From: Cryptomeria japonica
Lineage: Eukaryota > Streptophyta > Pinopsida > Cupressales > Cupressaceae
Direction of reading: 5' to 3'
Assembly: GCF_030272615.1 (NCBI RefSeq)
Contig: NC_081411.1
Span: 835,812,136-835,876,135, forward strand
DNA: 64,000 nt
Shown: in pieces, positions 1 to 9,384 of the stretch
How positions within the stretch are numbered: the stretch's first letter is position 1
Layout: the number at the start of each line of letters is the position of its first letter
Notes under the pieces: model-generated
What the model was told of the DNA's origin: nothing
Seen by the model: the letters and a program-made list of their open reading frames with translations, nothing else
Databases searched by the model: none
Program-made: the position numbers and the translations under genes

Positions 1-926
1 CTTGAGGACTACAGTGGATGTTGGTGTTGAGTCTTGGTTTTCTTTTGATTTTATCTTTTGGTGACATGTCTTTTAGCTTTTTGAGGATGTCTTTGACTAG
101 AGATTCTATCTCGAGGATGTCTTTGACTAGAAAGGTGAGGATGGGGTATCGTCACCTATTTTTCTTTGTTGTCTATGGATTGTCTCTTAGAAATTCTATG
201 ACTTGTCCAAGGATATGAGGACATTGTGAGTCTAGTGTGAACTGGGGCATTCCTTGTTTGTGACTGTCTTATCTCCATGCAAATAGGTACAATGACTTTT
301 TGGGTCGAACATATGCCTCGATTGTCATAACCTACTTGCCATAATAAAGCTCAATGATGATAACGCACAAGAAGATCTTTCACTTTCATATCTTCTATCT
401 TCCATCCCCCTTTCTTGATTGACTTGTATTGTCCTTCTTGAGTCTATGTAGCCTGCTATCACATGACTGAGTATAATGACACATCAAAAAAATTTGCATT
501 TCATGTAGTTGCACCTGCATTACCACATATAAGCATTTCATACATACATATAGATATTAAAATTGCACCACATCCTGCACACAACACATATTGGAACATT
601 TTACATTTGCATTATCATATTCATCTGCATTTCATACATTCACATTCGCATAACATATTAAAAACATAAAAGAATAAAAATATTGCATTCCATCATGTAC
701 ATATTTGTATCCATATCATAAGCATCACATAGAAACATACATCATGAAACATCGCATCACATAGGTACACATGCATATAGTTGCCGCAAGGATGAATCTC
801 ATATATATATGTAATCATAAGTGTCATGATACAATGATGTCAAAATAATATGGCTACAATCACCCAAAGGTGTCTACATCATCATACAAAATCATACAAA
901 ACTGATACATAGGGAGCCCTCTAAGG
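1..926. other. Non-coding spacer of element E downstream of the PMD gene
   Basis: No supportable gene. The first 250 bases align with D's spacer. Positions 460-900 are rich in short CATTTGCATT/ACATAC-type words, like the ATGCAAATG-rich spacer at 26650-27330 of D read in reverse. A local duplication of GAGGATGTCTTTGACTAGA occurs around 82-132. Confidence 0.6.
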
Positions 927-2850
927 CTATGATGAACTCCCTCCCTTGGAGCTGCCTAGCCTTGATGGAGTTTGAGCCCTAGAAGGACCCACCCTAGGAT
1001 CATCTCTCCTATCCCCTCTATCTGGTGGTCGTGGAGGACCCATAACTCCACCGCTGGACACCTGTCTCCTGTCCCTCCCTCCAGTGGTTGTTGCTGTCCG
1101 CGATGGTCTACAGAAGCTCCTAGCCCACTGGTGGCATAGCCCCATAGTATAGGTCTCTCCAATAGCCTATCTCCTCCCCGGCTCACAGAACATAAGCATA
1201 ACTAGCTCCTGTGTCCTCTGCTACCTGCCTCTCTGCCCTCAGTGTCATCTCAGCCTCTGTATAGCGCTGAATGGCTTGATCCCACTCCTGCTCTGTGTCC
1301 CTTAGCTATCTCTTGAGCCTAGATGTCTCCCACTCTAGATCCTGGATCTCATCTTCCTGTCCCTAGCAGATCTTCCTCAACTCCAGTAGCTCATCTTGCT
1401 CCTCCTCTCCCCCCTATACCTATGGCTCTACCTATTCCTGTACTTGTGGCTGCTCATGTGGCTACCCCTACCCCTATCCTCGTCCCTGTCCCTATCCTTG
1501 TACCTGTCTAGGACCCTATGCTGCTAGCACCTATATTGGTAAACCACCTCAGCCTCTCACCACCCGAGCCTATCTCTCCTCCCCACCCTCTCTCCACAGA
1601 GCCACTCTCCTCTAACCTATCATCTCCTGCCTCCTTCGTTGGCCTCTACCTCTGCCATCTCCATCATCATCCTCATCCCCCCACCATCTCCATCTATCTG
1701 CTCCCCTGGGTTTGTCAGTCATGGAAATGGATGCTCAGACAAATATGCAATATACTCTGCATCCATCCTTGCATCCTCTATCTCTAGCCACATATCCCAA
1801 GGCATGGGCACCATCTCTACTAGTTGCATCACTGCTCGATCATATGATAACAATGGCCCGAAGTGTGCTTGATCCCTGGCTGCTCAAGCATACATCCCAG
1901 AACCCCATGGCATCCGCTGAATCCTACCAAACTGCCTGCATACCCTGTCAACCAACTACCTCTCTAGTATATAGGGTGTTCGCCCAATCAGATACCTGCT
2001 CCTGAAGGTGTATGGTAGCTCCACTACATCATCCTCCCATGCCTCACACTCTCAGTACAATCTCCATACCGTAGTGTCAATCTCATCAATGACCCTACGC
2101 CAGTGCTCCAGTCTCCCAATCCACGGCTGCAAGGTAATCATATCATATAAATGCACAAAACAACACCCATGGCCCCTACCTCTGAAATGTATCGGTCAGG
2201 TCACCGGTAAATGCTCATAAGCCCATACCTGCAATAGTGTCACTCTGCAGCCCAATCCTATGGATCCATGGTATACAAACTGATGAAGCTCATAATACAA
2301 GTGTGCCAGCATGCATGGTCCCCAGGCATATTTGGTATGTTGTGTCACCAGTGTCTCCAGGGTACTCCCCCAGCCCACAGCCAACCCTCGTGTCACCCTA
2401 TGAGGACACAGGAACCCACTGCTCACTCCTGCCAATACTACTAGTAATGCTAATCCAGTCTGTGTCATCGTGTCCCATGCCACATGTCCAACCCTCATCT
2501 CCAGTCCTGGATCCTAAAACACTCATCTCAGTGCATCCCTGTCTCCGTCTCGGTCATAGGGTATCAACTCCCCACCGATCGATATCCTCAAAATCCTATA
2601 TAGATCCTCCAAGGTGACTGTCATCTCACCCATTGGCAAATGGAACATGCATGTCTCAGAGTGCCATCTCTCAGCTAAAGTAGTCAGCAATCCCATGTTC
2701 ACCTGAAACTCAAGAACATACAAAATAAATCAAAGACCCATAACCTCAATCGTGACTTTGTCCTCAAATGTCAGCTCTGGTCGTAACCTCTGAGTCAATG
2801 GGAATCTCTCCCGTGACTCTAGCATAGGTAGGTACCCCTGCAGTCAAACA
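927..2850 (-). pseudogene. Plant mobile domain (PMD) gene, antisense within element E
   Basis: Reading the minus strand from about 2850 down to 927 gives one frame. It contains a PMD core: LLTTLAERWHSETCMFHLP (2640-2700), then GEMTVTLEDLYRILRI, then a stretch ending near 2200 that is like the second half of the PMD. PMD is known from MAIN/MAIL-type proteins and from transposons; its biochemical role is poorly defined. Downstream the frame continues through CRQFGRIQRMP (about 1950) into an Arg/Asp/Gly-rich tail ending at 927. Stops interrupt the frame, for example near 2195, 1990 and 1950, and fit CGA-to-TGA, CAG-to-TAG or TGG-to-TGA changes; I see no frameshift. A TGCAG acceptor-like site lies just before the first coding stretch near 2842, so an upstream exon is possible. 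It is the counterpart of 24471-26642 in D and also runs opposite to its element. Confidence 0.8.
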
Positions 2851-2869
2851 AATCAATCGTGTCAGTCAT

Positions 2870-3115
2870 AGTGGCATTCCCTGTTCATCACAAAATGCTG
2901 CTTTTTATCTTAAGTGCTTATGATACTCTATCCTAGTGACACTCACTGTTCATCACAAAGTGTTCCTTCTATCCTAGTGGTACTCCTTGTTCATCACAAA
3001 GTACTATGTGTTTTACACTCCCTGTTCATCACAAAGTATTACTCATATTTGCACTCCCTGTTCATCACAAAGTGTTGCTCTTATTAGTACTCCCTGTTCA
3101 TCACAAAGTGCCTTG
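2870..3115. repeat. Minisatellite with a CCCTGTTCATCACAAAGT unit
   Basis: Six or seven copies of CTCCCTGTTCATCACAAAGT or close variants occur at irregular spacing of about 30-60 bases, separated by T-rich or CTATCCTAG-containing stretches. The array lies upstream of the antisense PMD gene of E. Confidence 0.85.
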
Positions 3116-3319
3116 ATCTATCCTATCCTAGGGCCTCTGCTTGAGTGTATCCTCTTGAGTAGTTTCCTAATTGGCAATGTATGTTCTATCACAAAATTTT
3201 CAATCCTAGCCCTATCTGCTATTCTAGTCTTCCCTAGAGGACCTGCTTGAGTGTATCCTCTCAGCAGCTTATCTAATCGATAATGTATGTTCATCATAGA
3301 ACTGCCGATTTTCCCTAGA

Positions 3320-3590
3320 AGACATAAATGCACATTTTTTGACACAAACGTGCATTCTTGACATAAATGCACTTACATATTACACAAACGTGCCTATGCT
3401 TTGCACAGACATGCCTGCTTTGCACAAACATGCCCACATTGCGCAGACATGCCTGCACAACACAGACACACTTGCATTTAACATAGATGCTTTTTCCTGC
3501 ACAGACGCGCCTAGCACAAACACAGATGTGCCTAGCCGACCTAGACGTGCCTGGCACCAACACAGATGCACCTTGCCATTTTTTTTTTGA
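3320..3590. repeat. Short-period array of CACAAACATGCCTG-like units
   Basis: About fifteen degenerate units of the form TGCACARACRTGCC recur with a period near 15-25 bases. The array sits between the PMD gene start and the 3' LTR of E, the same relative place as the GTTAGCGCATATG array of D (23789-24004), although the unit differs. Confidence 0.8.
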
Positions 3591-4083
3591 CATTTTTTGA
3601 CATTACCTAAAGTGCATTTATTGTGCTACCTAGCATGCATTAATGACAACATTTATTGCGACAAAGTACAAGGAGGTTTTGCGGTATTTACCGACTCTCC
3701 TGCATCTGCTGGCCTCTAAAATCGGCGAATGTGATTGAATCTATGCACCAATTCCATTGCTGCTGACTGTTGCTGCTCTATTCTCTCTCTGCACTCTGAT
3801 CTCTTGGATGTGTGGATGACAATGAGGATGTATTCCCCTCGTGGTCTATCTTATAGACTACCCTAGCCCTAGCCCTAGTCTCCTGTGTCAATCTTCTTTA
3901 TCTTGTGACTCTGTCACTCTGTCCAGTCAGTCCATTCTAGCCTTTCTCTCTTATCAAGAGATTGTCTGTGATCTTTCCAGATATTTTCATCCAATCTCTT
4001 GAGGGGGCATATCATTCCCATTTTGGGGCAACTTTGTATCATTTCATATTATCTTCTTTGAAACAAAGCAACAAACTGCATTG

Positions 4084-4101
4084 TCTCAAAGAGGGGCAAA
4101 A
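4084..4101 (+). other. Polypurine tract of element E
   Basis: CAAAGAGGGGCAAAA lies immediately before the LTR start TGTAGACACC. It is the expected plus-strand priming site and sets E's orientation. D has the same tract in reverse complement at 23211-23226. Confidence 0.85.
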
Positions 4102-4127
4102 TGTAGACACCTAAAATTGTCGAGACT

Positions 4128-4361
4128 AATTAAATAAATATTTTATTTATTTAATTACTTTAGCCTAATTCTTCTATTAATTAAATAAATATTTATTTAT
4201 TTAATTAATTCATTTATCCTCTTCTAGCTTTATTTCTCATTTAAATAAATGCATTTATTTATTTAAATTATCCTTTTCCTAAATTAAATAAATATTTTTA
4301 TTTATTTAATTGATCCCACTTCCTCTATTAATTAAATAAATCTTTATTTATTTAATTAATT
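4128..4361. repeat. Five AT-rich palindromes in the E LTR
   Basis: Inverted repeats with AATTAAATAAAT / ATTTATTTAATT arms occur at 4128-4156, 4177-4210, about 4239-4270, 4282-4311 and 4328-4361, separated by short pyrimidine-rich spacers. Each could fold into a hairpin or cruciform. D's LTR has a similar, not identical, set. Confidence 0.9.
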
Positions 4362-4522
4362 CATTAGCCTTTTCCACCCATGACACATGTCATTCATCTC
4401 TTAATTCATACACTACCTACCCTCTCATTATTTTCTTATTTCCTTTACCTACCCTCTAATCATAGTCAACCATTTATCTTTTACACCTCTCAATCTTATC
4501 CCTCTAGTTCTTATTGTGTCTC

Positions 4523-4531
4523 CTATATAAG
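4523..4531 (+). promoter_or_regulatory. TATA box candidate in the E LTR
   Basis: CTATATAAG inside the LTR, followed about 30 bases later by CATTATCAACC-type sequence, a plausible LTR transcription start region. Confidence 0.55.
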
Positions 4532-4889
4532 GAGATGCTTTCTTCATTATCAACCCTAACTAACTACCCGATGATTACTCGACTACACTACACCTTTGAA
4601 CTTTCATATGCGATCCTACTTGCAACCACATTTCCATTCTTTGTTGAGCTCTTGTGCACATATAAAATCTGAGAGCAAATATATCAAGCAAGATCAATGG
4701 AGATAGGAAGAATGAAGATCCAAACCCTATTGGACATGTGATGGTATAATCTTTGTGATTTCATTTGATTTGCATTGTCTTAGGTAATCTTCATATGTTA
4801 TGGTGGATCTTTGTTGTTGATAGGCTAGGGTTTTGTGGTTGAATTCATTTAGTCTTTCAACATTGTTGTTTCCATTTTCACCGTATACA

Positions 4890-5175
4890 AATAGTAATAT
4901 GAAATATACTTTTACTATTGTTACTAAATTATTTGAATGTTTTTTCTAAAAGGTATTGAGAATTTAAGAGATGTTATACTGTTATTATGTTATGACAGTC
5001 AACCGATATACTTGATAGTGATATTGTAATTGGTAGTTCAGTGTTTGAACTAGTCAGTTCTGATTTTGACTTGAGAGGTTTTTTGAGTTTGGTGAAAGTT
5101 AAGTTAGTTTTCCATCTATTGATTCACCCCCCTCTCAATATTTGTCCAGATCCTTATTTATTCATCATACCATCA
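4890..5175 (+). repeat. 5' LTR remnant of Copia C (right part)
   Basis: It aligns with 51537-51824 of the 3' LTR, sharing the GATTCACCCCC run, the TTGGTGAAAGTTAAGT stretch and the end TTCATCATACCATCA. The left part of the LTR should lie beyond element E, outside the window. Confidence 0.85.
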
Positions 5176-5176
5176 A

Positions 5177-5188
5177 TTTGTATCAGAG
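5177..5188 (+). other. Primer binding site of Copia C (mutated)
   Basis: TTTGTATCAGAG directly follows the LTR. It differs by one base from TTGGTATCAGAG, the initiator-tRNA-Met complementary site seen intact in A, F and I. Confidence 0.75.
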
Positions 5189-5248
5189 AATTTCAGGTCC
5201 TCTATTGTCTAAGCCTAACAACATGAGGTAAAGATCTTGAAGAACATA

Positions 5249-6837
5249 ATGAAGAAAGAAGGTCCAAAGTTTAATAGGGAAAACTATAAAATATGGAGTG
5301 ATAGGATGAAAATCTATATCAAAAGTCTAGGAAGTCAATATTGGGAACATGTTGTTACTCAATATGTTGCACCTAGTGGAATTATGTCTAATGATTTAAA
5401 GAAAGAGCAACAAGAAAATAATCAACCATTGCAGGCCATTATCAATTCTTTATCCGATTCAGTATGTTGATGTCCATGGTCTAGAGGCTGCTTATGATGT
5501 ATGAAAGAAACTTGAGTAAATCTATAATGGTGATGAGCATGTGAATATTTCCAAAGAAGAGAGCCTAAGAGGTAAATTTGATGACATGCAGAAGGCTGAT
5601 GGTGAGAATATTCAACAGTATGGTTAGAGGATCAAGGAGATAGTTGGTGAGATCAAGAGTGATGGTGGTAAAGTGGAGGATGCCATAGTGGTTAGTAAAT
5701 TTTTGAGAACCCTTCTACTGGTCTATGCTATCCGAGTTGCAGCCATTGAGGAGCTAAAGTCTATTGATAAAATTAAGGTAACTCTTGACTCCATCATTGG
5801 TAAGCTTACTGCATTTGATTTAAATGGTTATGATGGCAGTGCTCAAAAATTTGAATTTGCATTTAGAGCTTCAGTTTCTAACCCACCTATGAGGCAAAGA
5901 GGAGATGTTAGTCACAGTTATGAGTCTAGATCCAACAGAGAAGTCGATGATGAAGATAGTTTGATTGAGCTTGAAGCATTATTAGCCAAGTGGTTGCCTA
6001 GAGGTATCGATAAGTACAAAGGTAAATTATCTTTGAAGTGTTTTACATGTAACAAGATTGGACACATTGCAACTAACTGTCCTAATGGTGACAATGAGCA
6101 TAAGCATGAGAAGTACAAGAAGTACAAAGAAAAAGGCAAAAGAGATTGTCTCATTGTAGTTGATGGTGGTATCACTGATGAGGAATATGAGGGAGATGCT
6201 TATGAAGATACTGTCTTTGTTTCCATTAAAGAGGAGACATCTGATCACGAGGCATTGGTTTCTCATATGGATAGTTTCGATGATTGGATCATAGATAGTG
6301 GTTGTTCACACCACATGACCCGTGACTGGAGTAAATTTCTTACTTTGAAGGAATTTGATGGATGAGTTGTGAGATTTGGAAATGACTCACTCTGCATGGT
6401 AAAAGGAAAGGGAACCATTTCTCTTAATGAAAAGAGCAGTGCAAATGGTGTCTACTAGGTTGAATGATTAAAGCACAATCTTTTGAGTGTATCTCAACTC
6501 AATGACAAAGGTTAATCATTGGAATTTAAGAATGGAATGTGCAAATCTATGGGAGCAATGGTGAACTAAATGCAACTGGAAAGAAGACAAAAGGTAACCT
6601 ATTTCAGGTAAATTCTAAAGTCAACAACTGTTTAATTGATAAAGTAGATGATAGTTGGCTTTGGCATCAAAGATTTTGTCATATAAATTTTGATAACATT
6701 GTCAAATACAGTAAGAGGTTTGCCTCAGTTAGACAAACCGGTGAATGCTCTGTGTAAGGAATGTCAGTTAGGAATGATGACATCCTCAACTTTTAAGAGA
6801 AAATATTTCTTAGCAAAGCATTTGTTAGATTTGGTTC
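5249..6837 (+). pseudogene. Copia C gag-pol, first half (gag, zinc knuckle, protease, pre-integrase)
   Basis: The start ATG at 5249 (MKKEGPKF...) matches the start in Copia A. The gag region runs to about 6000. A CCHC knuckle, CFTCNKIGHIATNC, is at 6038-6079. The Copia aspartic protease signature WIIDSGCSHHMT is at 6284-6319, and the pre-integrase motif WLWHQRFCHINFDN is near 6657-6700. The frame is broken by stops at 5468, 6365 and elsewhere and changes between frames 2 and 0, so it cannot make a full polyprotein. Coding stops at 6837, where element D is inserted; the integrase resumes at 47594. Confidence 0.85.
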
Positions 6838-7004
6838 TATGTCGACTTGAATTTCATCCTCAGAATGCTACCTATGACAAGTTAGTTTCACAAAATAAAA
6901 ATGAAAATGCTAGAAGAAATCCAAAATCAACTAATGAAACTACATGAAATACATATGAAATAAAAATACTGATATTACCTTCATGGTTTATGTCTCATTG
7001 TGTC
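6838..7004 (-). repeat. 3' LTR of D, segment 1 of 3
   Basis: It aligns with 46416-46580 of the intact LTR, starting TATGTCGACTTGAATTTC. It is cut by element B; the last five bases, GTGTC, are B's target duplication, repeated at 14771-14775. Confidence 0.9.
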
Positions 7005-7182
7005 TGTAGCGTCCTAAAATTGTGACACTTGCAATTTTGACTGCATTTCGGTCTTCACGATGGCGACGCAACACACAACCTGAATGGAGACCCCGAAGCT
7101 TGCTCACGACACCAAAAACTACATTTTTCAAGTACCCTGGCTTGAACCTCCTTGCACCTTGATGTCCCGGGAGGTGGGACCA

Positions 7183-7239
7183 GGACCAGGGCACCCAGCG
7201 CCCTGGTCCCCAGGACCATGGCGCCCAGCGCCCTGGTCC
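7183..7239. repeat. Tandem GC-rich dyad-symmetric motifs in the B 5' LTR
   Basis: Two 27-bp units (7183-7209, 7213-7239) have GGACCAKGG and CCCTGGTCC arms around GC(A/G)CCCAGCG. They stand out in an AT-rich setting. The matching pair in the 3' LTR is at 13742-13768 and 13773-13799. Related dyads occur at 7814, 8612, 9227 and 14366. Confidence 0.9.
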
Positions 7240-7361
7240 CTGGGTCCTATTTTGGGCCCGGTCTCCTAAGGGGTCTCGGGTCTTTTTGTTTGCAATTTGG
7301 AAATTAACTTTCCTGGTCGGCCTAAGGTCGGGAAAATCAGTCTATCAGCCCTAATTGATAA

Positions 7362-7370
7362 GTATATAAA
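7362..7370 (+). promoter_or_regulatory. TATA box candidate of element B
   Basis: GTATATAAA is followed by CTACATTTTTCTCTCTC; the same sequence is in the 3' LTR near 13922. It suits an LTR promoter driving the leader and gag frame. Confidence 0.65.
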
Positions 7371-8218
7371 CTACATTTTTCTCTCTCATTTAGAGATAAC
7401 AGATACATGATGAAAAAGGTGTGGAAACTATACTCAAGCATTCAAGCATTCCTTCTAAGTCTCCATTCAAGGCTAAGTGTTGCATTCAAGACAAGGATTC
7501 AACCATTGAAGAGGAGATCACATACTACTACAACATAAAACATACAACATCTAAACCTTCGCACATAAGGATACAAACATCCTTAGAACAAGGTATTAGT
7601 ACTTGTTTTACAGTCATTTATATTTACAGCTCTTGCTCATTTCTTGGTTAATTCCAAAACCGGGGTTTGACCTAAAGGAAAACCCCTAATCCCTAACCCC
7701 CCAATCGTCTTCGCTTTTCTGTGTGTAGGTTGCAGGTACGTGGCTGAGATTGAAGATCTGGAATCCTTGTGCAGAGACGAACAGATCCCCCTTCGTTTCG
7801 CGGATTTTTCGGAGGACCGTGGTGCCGGGCGCCATCGTCTCGACAACTTTTGCTCAAATTTGCAGGACAGCGCCGTATCGACATTTTATTGCTAATTCCA
7901 GGTCCGCAGCTTCATACTGTATCCCTATCTCAGTTTATAAAGCGAATCTTTGTCACTTTCTATGCATTCCTAGCTCAATTCTTCTATGTACATTCTTTAC
8001 AAAAGAGGGTAGCCTTGCTGTCTTAACCCTTGAAACTCATTTAGCATCCAATCTTGTATTGCGTGGGATTGGATCTTGTGGGTTTCAAACCCTCTTTTGA
8101 ATGTAAAGTCTCCCCCCTAAGTGAAAACCATCGAATCCTAGCGAACCTCCCTTCTCTCTCCTTGGAGTTGGAAGAGGGGAGAGCAACTAGGGTTCGATCG
8201 CGATTTTTCCGCTTTACA

Positions 8219-8238
8219 TTTTGGTGAACCCGACGTGA
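8219..8238 (+). other. Primer-binding-like site of element B
   Basis: TTTTGGTGAACCCGACG starts at the first base after the LTR, where a tRNA-complementary site is expected. I cannot name the tRNA with confidence. Confidence 0.55.
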
Positions 8239-8611
8239 ACATCCTTTCTGATTTTTCATGCTTAGATCTGAAAAAATTGATTACATTTCCATGTTTGATC
8301 TTTTGCAAAATTTTAGAGGTGATTGCATAAAAACCCTAAAATTTCTTTTTAATAATTAAACATGTGAAATTTTTAATTGTTAATGCTTGTTTCAGATCTG
8401 TCCTTCTATTACAAATTATCAATTCATATCTATGTTTTAATTTTGAAAATTAAGTGGTTAAGTGTCAAAACCCTAATTTTTGAAACCCTCTTGATTCAAC
8501 CTTTGTTCGACAATTTCACCGATCAAAACATCTCCAAATCAGCTGTAACTTTGGATTCCGCAATAAAATCACAATATCTTTCATCCCTGAAAATTTGGAA
8601 AAAATTTGTGA

Positions 8612-9257
8612 GGACCGTGGCACCGAGCGCCATCGTCCCCGACATTTTTTCCGAAATTTCGGGAGCGAGATCTTACTGTATTTTTCTGCTAAAATCCAGA
8701 ATTTTGGCTGATTTTATCAATTTTAACACCTTCAAAATTACAGTCAAAGTTGGTCTTGTGATTGCTTGGATTAAGGCTTTTAAACATTCAAAAATCATTG
8801 AAATTGAAATTTTGTGTCAAAATTGTGTACTGTCCTAAATCTGAAAAGTGCGTTAACATTCGTTAAAAATTTCAGTGCTTTATTCAAATTCTTGCATTTT
8901 GTGACTTTTGAAATTAAGTGCTTAATTACAATAACTTTGATTTCCGCTTTCAAAATTGAATTTTGCGTGAAATTGAGTCAATTTCTAAATTTCAAAATTT
9001 GCATTGCTCTTGACATTCCCTCTAAAATCATAAAATTCAAAATTTCAGTTTCCCTCTCTTTTTCAGAATTCAAATTTTGCATTTTTCGACAATCTGGGTA
9101 GGGTTCAATTTTGAGATTGCAACTTTAATTTGGCCTATCTACAGATCATAAAATCACTCAATTTTTTCAGATTGGCTTTAAAATCATCATACCTTTCATC
9201 CCTGCAAAATTCGAAAAAAGTTGCAAGGACCGTGTTGCACTCCGAGCGCCACGGTCC
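8612..9257 (+). repeat. Two further GC-rich dyad copies in the B leader
   Basis: Units at 8612-8639 and 9227-9257 (GGACCGTGGCACCGAGCGCC type) are each followed by GACATTTTTTCC and AAATTTCGGGAG. They resemble the LTR copy at 7814-7841. The 1.17-kb leader otherwise has no gene I can support; its short ORFs are AT-rich and unlike known proteins. Confidence 0.85.
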
Positions 9258-9384
9258 CGGACATTTTTTCCAAAATTTCGGGAGACTGTCGTGATTGCAT
9301 TTAACAGCTTAAATCCAGAAGATTGGCTGATTTTACTGAAAATTGCTACCTCTAAAATCAAAATTTTCTCTCCTTCTCTAGTGC

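Larger units (their letters stand above)
1..4889 (+). mobile_element. Element E: 3' part of a Tat/Ogre-like LTR retrotransposon with an antisense PMD gene
   Basis: The right end is a complete LTR (4102-4889) preceded by a purine tract, so the element runs on the + strand and its 5' part lies left of the window. Positions 100-210 match the reverse complement of about 27560-27760 in element D, so E begins here in the same pol-to-PMD spacer that D has. The LTR start TGTAGACACCTAAAATTG resembles D's TGTATACACATAAAATTG. The right flank continues as the 5' LTR of Copia C, so E is inferred to have inserted into C; the left TSD is outside the window. No gag, RT or integrase of E is visible. The region 3600-4083, between the repeat arrays and the purine tract, matches D at 23211-23500 in places, including a GCCCCCTCARGAGATTG-like stretch. 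Confidence 0.85.
4102..4889 (+). repeat. 3' LTR of element E
   Basis: It is 788 bp, starting TGTAGACACC and ending CCGTATACA. The left third carries an array of AT-rich palindromes and the centre holds a TATA-like box. Beyond 4889 the sequence is the right part of Copia C's LTR, homologous to 51537 onward. Confidence 0.85.
7005..8218 (+). repeat. 5' LTR of element B
   Basis: 1214 bp. It includes two tandem GC-rich dyads (7183-7239), a TATA box near 7362 and a third GC-rich dyad at 7814-7841. It differs from the 3' LTR by an extra TTCAAGCA-type unit near 7440 and scattered, mostly transition, substitutions. Confidence 0.92.

Noticed and set aside
463-669. Short open frame rich in His/Ile
   Set aside because: It lies in low-complexity CATTTGCATT-type spacer of element E with no similarity to a known protein.
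1323-2617. Several plus-strand open frames of 60-130 codons rich in Pro, Ser and Thr
   Set aside because: They are opposite-strand shadows of the Arg/Asp/Gly-rich PMD pseudogene of E.
3315-3593. Cysteine- and histidine-rich open frames on both strands resembling a zinc-finger or toxin-like peptide
   Set aside because: The pattern is produced by the TGCACARACRTGCC repeat array in every frame; no start context or homology.
7183-7239. GC-rich tandem dyads considered as a CRISPR-like array or a foil-back transposon
   Set aside because: They are part of both LTRs of B at matching positions and lack unique spacers or their own target duplications.
8377-9101. Open frames of 95-153 codons in the leader of B
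   Set aside because: AT-rich, Phe/Ile/Lys-dominated text without domains; better explained as non-coding leader.
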